In this document: positions 56,709 through 64,000 of the stretch, in pieces | How positions within the stretch are numbered: position 1 is the stretch's first letter | Layout: each line of letters opens with the position of its first letter | Assembly: GCA_949592205.1 (NCBI GenBank) | Contig: CATIUR010000003.1 | Location: forward strand, 17,284,001-17,348,000 | Source of the DNA: Helichrysum umbraculigerum | Taxonomy: Eukaryota > Streptophyta > Magnoliopsida > Asterales > Asteraceae | Reading direction: 5' to 3' | Length of the DNA stretch: 64,000 nucleotides | Program-made: the position numbers and the translations under genes | Notes under the pieces: model-generated | Seen by the model: the letters and a program-made list of their open reading frames with translations, nothing else | Told to the model about the DNA's origin: nothing | The model's database searches: none

Positions 56709-59700
56709 ATGGATACTGATAAGGGAACAAACGTATCGGTTGCTACTATCGGAAAAGGCCTACGTGGAAAGTTGAATAAAGTTGTTTTAGCGTATAGTGG
56801 TGGCTTAGATACATCAGTCATTGTTCCTTGGCTAAGGTACATCGGTGCATATGTTATCTGGATTGAATTCATCTTTGTGGTATATGTTTATTTTTCTAAT
56901 TGGACTATATCGGGCATGTTGTTGATCGTTGTATCGCGCTTCTGAACATGCTAATAGCATAATGCTGGAAGTTTTAGCTTATGTTTTTGCTGTACATGTT
57001 GCATGAATAACTTTTTTAGTACTTTCATCTTTTGAATATATGTTGCTATGTTGGCTATATACACTCATTTTCCGAGTTCATCAACTAACATGAGTTTACT
57101 TAATTTGTTACTTTATCTTGTAGGGAGAATTATGGTTGTGAAGTTGTGTGCTTTACTGGTAATGTTGGGCAAGTAAGTGCTAAACTTGTATAAGACTATA
57201 ACATATTTGATGGAAGAAGAATGACGGAGTGTAGGGTCTAACACAAAATAAACATAAACCAATAAACCACTTGTTTTAATATGCTAGTGGTTTGGTTTCG
57301 ATTGGTTTCTGTAGGTGAAGAGTTGGTGGTTTGATTTTTGCTTGTGACCGTTGTAAGCTAAATCCAAATCAATAATAACACACACAAACGCTCGTATATA
57401 TACATATAGTATGTTAAAGAAGGAAAATTTACAAGAGGGGACATAGTTAAAAGATCAAAATCATTGGATTTTCTACATGAAAATGCTGTAATGTGTATTT
57501 TGAAAGTTTTTAATCTTATACATCTTTTGCCAGTTACTAATCATAAGTTAAAATTCATAGATTTAGTTTGGTTTAGGATTGGAGGGATGGATCCTTTTGT
57601 GTGTATTAACTGATAATAAGAAATGATTTGATGCTTTTCCTACTTAATCATGTTTATTTGATTAAATGCTATACTTTTATTTGCCTTTTTGTAGGGGTTG
57701 TCAGAATTAGAGGGTCTGGAAGCAAAGGCCAAGGCAAGTGGAGCCTGTCAGTTGGTGGTAAAAGATTTGACAGAGGAATTTGTGAAAGACTATGTGTACC
57801 CTTGTTTGCGAGCTGGGGCAGTGTACGAGAGGAAGTACTTGCTGGGAACCTCAATGGCTCGGCCTGTGATTGCAAAGGTGAAGTTTAAAGTCATGATGGG
57901 GTAGTTATAGTTATAAGTGAAGGTGGCAATTTCAACCCATTTACTTTTTAAACGGTCGATTTGGGCTGTGTTTCATCTCTAATGGGTCAAATGGGTTAGA
58001 CTAGTAAAATCAACTAGGGTGTTTGACTACGCATATATTCGGGGCCTCTTTGGCTTATTGAAATTTGGATAGGCCAATAAGCTCATTTTCACGGCTTATG
58101 AGCTAATCAATTTGAGCTTATGGTATCACTTAAGCAATAAACTTTGGAATATAAGCTCATAAGCCATTGAAAGTTATCTTATTGGCTTCTCCAAATTTCG
58201 GTAAGTTTAACCAAACATAAAAAGTAAACGCTCAAATGAGTTGCTCGGGTCAAATATCTCAAGTCATCAGAACTGTATTAAAAGTACATTACACCTCTTA
58301 GAATTAGTTTTATTAAAAAATTTAGATCATTCTTATTGGCATATTTAACACCCAAGCCGACGTGCTTGGACTTGCACTAATAAGTTATATCTCCTTTCGC
58401 CTGACCATGTATTGACCTATTGTCCAACGGGCATAACTCGTCTATCCCACTTAACAGGCAATGGTGGATGTAGCAAGAGAAGTTGGAGCAGATGCTGTTG
58501 CCCATGGATGTACAGGAAAGGGAAATGATCAGGTAGGTCTCAAATTCGTGTTTTTAATTTCAAAGTCATTCTCTATATCGTCTTTTAAAGAATTTCAAAG
58601 TCATTCTCTATATCGTCTTTTAAAGAATTTCAAATATTAATTTATTTTTTTACCAAAACAGGTGCGTTTTGAGCTCACATTCTTTGCTCTGAATCCTGAT
58701 CTCCAAGTTGTAGCTCCTTGGAGAGAATGGGATATAACTGGGAGAGAAGATGCAATTGAATATGCCAAGAAACACAATGTGCCTGTCCCAGTCACAAAGA
58801 AATCGATATATAGCAGAGACCGAAACCTATGGCACCTCAGTCATGAGGTATATATTTATTTATTGCCTGAAACTTTTAAGCTTATAGAGTTACAGCTAAA
58901 AGAAACTGGGTCAATGGGCAGAAAGGGTCGAATAGTTGAAAAGTCGCAGAAAGTGTACTTTTAATGTGTAAAGCCTCCTAAATCCGCTTTATTAAAATTT
59001 AAACTATTAATAATATAATAATTCGTTGTAATCATATTTGTTACAGTAGTTATCAGTGATTTCTCGGTTTTCATATAGAAATTGACTATTTTGACCCGCT
59101 ACCCAACCTGCCCCTTCAAGCCATACCTATTTCATTATTAAAAAGTCTATTGAATGCGTGATATTTCGGTTTTTCATTATATTTGTTGGTGGTACTGTAG
59201 GGAGACATCTTGGAGGACCCTGCAAATGAAGCCAACAAAGATATGTACATGATGTCTGTTGACCCAGAGGACGCACCTGATAAACCCGAGTGAGTTTTCT
59301 TTACGCTTTCTGATCCTTCTCTCTGCTACTTTTAACTAAATTAAAGATGGCAATTACGACCCATTTACTTGTGAATGGTCAATTCTTATTATATTTTATC
59401 TTTAACAAATCAAAGGGGTAAACTAAATGAAGTTAGTTCTAAAGGAAATGAGTCATGAGGGTCAAAAGCCATCTGTAATGCTTAAAGATATTGTCTTATT
59501 CCAGATGTTAGTTTATAATTAAAATAACATAATTTTTTATAAAAAGTTTTGGACAAAAAGTATTTGTGGGTCCACCCAACCTGCCCATTTTGCCACATCT
59601 AGACGTATGCATCCTTGGATTTCTATCTCATTCCTATGTAATGCTATATTGTGTTAGGTACCTTGAAATAGGGATAGTTTCCGGGAATCCAGTTTCTATT

Positions 59701-60228
59701 AACGGGAAAGAACTCTCCCCAGCATCTCTTCTCTCTGAGCTCAACGACATCGGAGGCCGTCATGGGATTGGTCGCATCGACATGGTGGAAAACCGGCTAG
59801 TTGGAATGAAAAGCCGTGGGGTCTACGAGACTCCCGGTGGAACCATTCTAGCCGTCGCATGCCGTGAACTCGAGTCTCTCACACTCGATAGAGAAGCCAT
59901 CCAGTTTAAAGACACCATGGCCCTTAAATACGCCGAGCTTGTTTATGCAGGCAGGTGGTTTGACCCGCTACGGGAGTCGATGGATGCATTCATGGAGAAC
60001 ATTACTAAAACAACCACTGGGTCGGTGAGGCTGAAACTGTACAAAGGGTCGGTTTTTGTTGCGAGCAGGAAGAGCCCAAATAGTTTATACAGGGAGGATA
60101 TATCGTCTTTTGAAAGTGGACAGATATATGACCAGGCTGATGCTGCTGGATTCATAAGGTTGTATGGTCTGCCCATGAGAGTCCGAGCAATGCTTGAGAA
60201 AGAGCAGGGTAAGAAGGCGGATGCATGA
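56709..60228 (+). CDS. Argininosuccinate synthase
   Basis: It joins citrulline and aspartate using ATP in arginine synthesis, normally in plastids. Exons 56709-56836, 57124-57172, 57695-57877, 58458-58532, 58662-58847, 59201-59289 and 59658-60228 give 426 residues; every junction is GT..AG and phases agree. Motifs: ATP pyrophosphatase loop SGGLDTS (30-36), YLLGTSMARPVIAK, AHGCTGKGNDQ (about 135-145), VRFELTFFALNP, YSRDRNLWHLSHEGDILEDP, NDIGGRHGIGRIDMVENRLV, GMKSRGVYETPGGT. The catalytic body is complete. Plant precursors usually carry about 60-70 more N-terminal residues (transit peptide). Here an acceptor (tttagcag, 56706) lies two bases before the ATG and the upstream exon has stops, so no transit peptide is apparent. 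Confidence 0.95.
57920..58310. mobile_element. GACCC-type MITE cluster in an ASS intron
   Basis: Starts gaaggtggcaatttcaaccc and contains an internal element with gcctctttggcttattg and the inverse-like ttggcttctccaaattt. Boundaries uncertain; two different MITEs may be nested. Confidence 0.4.
58558..58627. repeat. 35-bp tandem duplication in an ASS intron
   Basis: Two adjacent identical copies of tttcaaagtcattctctata followed by tcgtcttttaaagaa. Confidence 0.9.
59346..59604. mobile_element. GACCC-type MITE in an ASS intron
   Basis: Left end agatggcaattacgaccca and right end gcccattttgccacatct form imperfect inverted repeats; the interior is AT-rich. A sister copy spans about 58895-59130 in the preceding intron. 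Confidence 0.5.
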
Positions 60229-60920
60229 TCTGATTAAATCATTGCAGTTATTTTATTTCTATTTTCATTTTTTGGGTTTTCCGGTTTTTGCATTAGTAAA
60301 CTTTGAAATGTTAAAACTTAAGATTCAATAAATAAGTTTGGTGCATGTTCATAACATCCAGAATTGTTTTAATTTGAAGAAGCTAACTGTATATATGAAC
60401 TAAAAGGCGACACAAACTTGTGCCACCTTGTTATCCACAACTTGTCCGATTTGCCACCTCTAGGTTAACGAGGCTACGAATATTTAGCCGTTGAGTCCTG
60501 TATTGCAGGGGTATAACACTTGCAACAAAATTTATAGTCATAGGCTTGGCTCATGATCTTGTAAAGTAATCTTAGACCCCAAAAATGCAAGTCAGTAAAA
60601 GCTTCCTTGGAGGTCAAATCATGGTACTGAAAAAGGACTACTATTAATTGCAATTTGATTGTAAACCCTAATGAATAGCGAAATCGGTCTAAAATTCATC
60701 TGTGGGTCAACCGTTTATTGCTTTATGTTCTTTTACTTTTCATACAAATTTGTTTAGTTACAGATTCAACCATCAAATAGATTTAGACACAGATTTAACT
60801 ACGGAATGAAATATCAAATCTCATTTTTATTTAGAAGTCTTTACACGTTACACAAAAAAGATGCAAAGTTTGAGGTACAAACACAAGACTAAAACTCACA
60901 GAGGCTCTATAAAAAATGTA
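60229..60920. other. ASS 3' flank
   Basis: 3' UTR-like sequence with aataaataag near 60327 as a possible poly(A) signal. 60415-60467 ends in the GACCC-MITE-like tail tttgccacctctaggtt. No gene. Confidence 0.45.
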
Positions 60921-60936
60921 AACTTAGAATTGGTTG

Positions 60937-61063
60937 GAGCCCTTCAGTTAAAAAGGGACTCTACAAAAATAGGCGTATGCCAGTGAATGCAACGCGCACA
61001 CGGTATTCTTTAGTAAAAGGCGAAAGAATAGTTCGCTTTGTGCTCATTGCCTGGCTGCGTGCT
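60937..61063 (-). ncRNA. U5 spliceosomal snRNA, copy 1
   Basis: U5 aligns exons in the spliceosome. Read on the minus strand from AGCACGCAGCCAGGC (61063), the RNA has the invariant loop I as CGCCTTTTACTAAAG inside stem I (tattctt/aagaata). An Sm-like site CTATTTTTGTAG follows, then a 3' hairpin with stem GAGTCCCTT/AAGGGCTC. TATA and the upstream element lie at the right distance. Ends are placed by the promoter and hairpin, so plus or minus a few bases. All key elements are intact. Confidence 0.93.
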
Positions 61064-61083
61064 TTTCATTATCCCCAGTTGCC

Positions 61084-61095
61084 TTTATTTTATAG
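61084..61095 (-). promoter_or_regulatory. TATA box of U5 copy 1
   Basis: CTATAAAATAAA on the minus strand, about 25 bp before the inferred 5' end. Confidence 0.85.
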
Positions 61096-61128
61096 CAGAT
61101 TCCTCACACTTTGCTCCTACCACCCAGC

Positions 61129-61140
61129 CGATGTGGGACT
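61129..61140 (-). promoter_or_regulatory. Upstream sequence element (USE) of U5 copy 1
   Basis: AGTCCCACATCG on the minus strand, an exact match to the plant snRNA element RTCCCACATCG. Its spacing of about 34 bp from the TATA box is that of Pol II-type plant snRNA genes (U1, U2, U4, U5). Confidence 0.92.
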
Positions 61141-62010
61141 GCTAATAAACTTCCATTTCACTTGTGTTTAATTTGTTGACCTCTAAAAGTGTTCCATATG
61201 TGCCATATTTTACTTGAATATAGTAATCCAGATTGAAGAAAGTTACTACGGAGTAATATATTGTTATTAACAAGCTAAATTTATTATGATTATTCTATTT
61301 GAATAATTCCTTCTATGATTTTGCTGTTTTAATACTTCAATCGCACTCATCTTCATCACTATAGGAATCAGGCTCAAGTTTTTTCAAAGAATTTATGATT
61401 AGTGAATAATTTAAAACTGTTTAGGAAACTAATTTTCAATTCGTTAGAGATTAACAATTTCACCGATGTAACGGAATAGACATTACCATTTTCTTTGTGT
61501 TTTCCTTGGTACGTCAACAAACGAGCTATGATGTATAAATGGTCTAAAGTAGGTCCTTACATGTATATTCATACCAAATGTCTTAAGTGCACATTCGTAT
61601 ATAGTTATTCTGTGTATAGTGTTGCTCATGTTACGAGGGGTGTTTGACTTCGGAGAGCTACCTACCAAACAACATGGCATGTTATTGGAACAAAATCATT
61701 AGGATTTCATACGGGATGCAAGCTTCGGTGGTATCAGGGCATGGGCAGTGTGGGTCATTGGCCACACTAGGATTTTAGTAATTTGCGTCGTATAATTACT
61801 TAAAATAAATTTATAAACGACCACGTAGCTCGTCGTCAGTCTCTTGTCCTCCTAATCAATTGGTTACTTGTTTGAGTCCAGCTTCTTTCGTATATTTGTT
61901 TTTTTTTCTTTATTCCTTTTTACCTTCTTATTTCCCTTTCGATGCAGATACATGAATTCAGCTTAAACTAAAGTTGCAGCATTCTCAACCTTGCTAACTT
62001 ATCAAAATTG
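61141..62010. other. Spacer between U5 copies 1 and 2
   Basis: No gene recognised. Confidence 0.4.
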
Positions 62011-62013
62011 GTT

Positions 62014-62141
62014 GGAGCCCTTCATTTAAAAAGGACTCTACAAAAATAGGCGTATGCAAAGTGAAAGCAACGAGCACACGGTATTCTTTAGTAAAAGGCG
62101 AAAGAATAGTAAGCTTTGTGCTCAATGCCTGGCTCCGTGCC
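62014..62141 (-). ncRNA. U5 snRNA, copy 2 (degenerate promoter; variant or pseudogene)
   Basis: Loop I (CGCCTTTTACTAAAG) and the stem around it are kept, as are the Sm-like site and 3' hairpin. However, the 5' end has substitutions (GCACGGAGCCAGGC), stem II differs (cgttgctttcactttgc), and one base is lost from the 3' stem (gagtcctttt). The USE reads AGTCCTACATCAG (62207-62219), with two mismatches. The TATA position reads tatcaaatgg. Probably poorly transcribed or silent. Confidence 0.8.
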
Positions 62142-62219
62142 TTTCATTGTTTCCAGTTGCCTCCATTTGATAACCACCTTCACCCCTCTCTGTTTATACT
62201 ACCCAACTGATGTAGGACT

Positions 62220-63050
62220 ACTAATAAACCTTAAACCTCCTTTCACTTGTGTGTTCAAGATTTATGATTTCTGATGAGTTTCAAATGAGCCAAGAAGAGC
62301 TCGAACCAGCCAGTACCTTAGGCTAAGCCCGAGCTCGATTTATTAGCCACATGAGTTGTCATGATAAAAGCTTGGCTCGAGGAGGACAAAGCCTTGACTC
62401 ATTCCAATATCGAAAGTGTTCATAAGATATCATGCTCAGTTATTTAGGTTCAAGTCAAGCTCGCGAGTTAGATAAAACTATCGAAAGTGTTCATAAGATG
62501 TCATGCTCAGTTATTCAGGTTCAAGTCAAGCTCGCGGGTTAGATAAAACTCAAAAATAGCTCAATTGAGTCCTTATGAGCTCGAGATCAACTCATTATAT
62601 GGATTCATGCTCGTTTTTTGTACTCCCAATTGATAATGTTTGACTTTAACTAGCTCAAGTTGAATTCAAATGTTTCTAAATATAGAACTTAAATGATATA
62701 CAAACAATCGAGTGCGAAAGTAAACTACATATTGTGATATACATGTATGACATTAAGAAGTGAAACAGAAACATGTCGCGCTTTTTGCAGCGTAAACCAC
62801 TAGGTAGATCTAAACTTTACCTGTCCTGGCGTCAAGAAATGCGAATACATAATAATTACTTCAAAAGATCGTATAATTGCTTTCCATCCGAATATCTTTC
62901 TTACATTGTGAACAAACAACTATCTTTCTTTCGTTACGAACAACTCAATTTGCAAGAAATTTGAATTACAAAGAACTCAAACACACAATTATTAAAAACG
63001 TTCAAACAAACAACTTGATAAAGAAGTTACACTTTGAACTAAAGATTAGT
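62220..63050. other. Spacer between U5 copies 2 and 3, with a gagctcg-rich repeat
   Basis: 62270-62620 is rich in gagctcg/cgagctc motifs, typical of a degraded DNA-transposon end. It includes a 71-bp tandem duplication at 62408-62549 (tatcgaaagtgttcataaga ...) with about four substitutions between copies. No gene. Confidence 0.6.
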
Positions 63051-63051
63051 T

Positions 63052-63179
63052 GGAGCCCTTCAATAGAGAAGGGACTCTACAAAAATAGGCGTATGCCAGT
63101 GAATGCAACGAGAACACGGTATTCTTTAGTAAAAGGCGAAAGAATAGTTCGCTTTGTGCTCATTGCCTGGCTGCGTGCT
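63052..63179 (-). ncRNA. U5 spliceosomal snRNA, copy 3
   Basis: Nearly identical to copy 1: 5' end AGCACGCAGCCAGGC at 63179, loop I CGCCTTTTACTAAAG, the same Sm-like site, and 3' hairpin GAGTCCCTT/AAGGGCTCC with a different loop (ctctattg). Downstream, CA + 10 nt + AGTTCAA fits the plant Pol II snRNA 3'-end box (CA N3-10 AGTNNAA) exactly. Confidence 0.93.
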
Positions 63180-63201
63180 TTTGACTGTAACCAATTAGCT
63201 C

Positions 63202-63211
63202 GATTATATAG
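63202..63211 (-). promoter_or_regulatory. TATA box of U5 copy 3
   Basis: CTATATAATC on the minus strand, about 25 bp upstream of the inferred start. Confidence 0.83.
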
Positions 63212-63244
63212 CAAACTTCTCACACTCTGCTTCTCCTACCCAAC

Positions 63245-63256
63245 CGATGTGGGACT
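63245..63256 (-). promoter_or_regulatory. USE of U5 copy 3
   Basis: AGTCCCACATCG on the minus strand, identical to copy 1, with the same Pol II-type spacing to its TATA box. Confidence 0.92.
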
Positions 63257-64000
63257 ACTAATAAACCTCTTTTTACTTGTGTTTTTGTTTACATTTAAAG
63301 GTGTTTAATATGAACCACACTATTTTATCTTTCAAAACTCAGATAATACTAAATGGGTCATTATATTATTAAGTCTTCTTAAAGACAATAGACACTTTTT
63401 TAATATATATATATATATATATAATAGAAAAGGGTGCAAAGTTCGATACAATCTCGAACTATAAACCGGTGTTCGTTCGTTAATAACATCTTCTATTCAC
63501 ATTGGAATTTGTTCTTTCTTTACGGTAGATATTTTACTTTATACCTTGTTTCAAAACAAGGTATACATAGTACTAAATGTATAATTGAACATTGGAGTAA
63601 ACCAAGCACGATATCTGACTCTTTCAAGTTTAATAAACTGTGAACCTAAATCAACTGTTATTATAATGAAAAATGAAAGGACTGTGTTTGGACCTTTGAT
63701 TCTAACCAAACAGTAAATGAACTTCATATAGCATATAAACGTAGCTAGTTTTTTGAAAGAACAAGAATCAACCCTGAAATAGCTCGTGAGGTTGATTCGG
63801 ATTCGTTCCTGATTAAGACGTTTTGGTTTGGCAGTCAAAACCGATGATCGCCCACCCCTCGTATCACCTGATTGATGTATAATTCAATATTCACGATGCA
63901 CAAGAATGCATCATATCGACTCTAATTTTGTTTGTCCACCTTGTGCCCACGGACTTCCTTTGGACCAACTTCAAATCATCACAATTGAAAATACTTTCAA
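63257..64000. other. Right edge of window, no gene recognised
   Basis: A (TA)n run at 63402-63422, otherwise unremarkable AT-rich DNA. Confidence 0.45.

Noticed and set aside
62773..63308. Plus-strand ORFs over U5 copy 3
   Set aside because: They run antisense through the snRNA and its promoter; the RNA gene explains the conservation.

Overview
The window is plant nuclear DNA. It carries intron-rich eukaryotic genes with plant homologues (a SWI/SNF BAF60 subunit, an eEF1B GDP/GTP exchange subunit, argininosuccinate synthase), U5 snRNA genes with the plant upstream sequence element and TATA box, and a dense layer of LTR, LINE, SINE-like, PIF/Harbinger, hAT-like and Mutator-like elements. The overall look is a dicot; Asteraceae is a guess from the style of the repeats, not a demonstrated assignment.

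Layout. 1-4312: a broken copia-type gag in three frames, with one LTR, on the minus strand. 4.6-5.9 kb: two DNA-transposon derivatives, one with a perfect 8-bp target duplication. 6.3-17.9 kb: a block bounded by related Mutator-like ends. It holds intron-bearing fragments of four unrelated genes (RhoGDI, aminopeptidase P, 7-keto-8-aminopelargonate synthase, RHD3/SEY1) and a 414-bp tandem array in which every unit contains a long palindrome. 21.6-25.15 kb: a BAF60/SWP73 gene (minus), with a repeat-filled leader intron. 25.6-33.4 kb: MITEs, SINE and LINE remnants, and a 2.5-kb array of palindromes that resemble head-to-head SINEs. 33.4-46.4 kb: a PIF/Harbinger-type element whose ORF1-like gene is split by a very young 10.3-kb Ty3/gypsy element. 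46.7-50.0 kb: eEF1B beta/delta (minus). 50.25-51.7 kb: LINE 3' half (minus). 51.97-55.75 kb: two Tourist-like MITEs, a Mutator-like foldback MITE and a second ORF1-bearing Harbinger relative. 56.0-60.4 kb: argininosuccinate synthase (plus). 60.9-63.3 kb: three U5 snRNA copies (minus), two with intact promoters.

The three protein genes and the U5 genes look functional and unrelated to each other (chromatin remodelling, translation elongation, arginine synthesis, splicing). Nearly everything between them is transposon-derived. The most unusual structures are the multi-gene capture block with its palindromic 414-bp array, the palindromic SINE-like array, and the gypsy-in-Harbinger nest that still shows the reading frame on both sides of the insertion.
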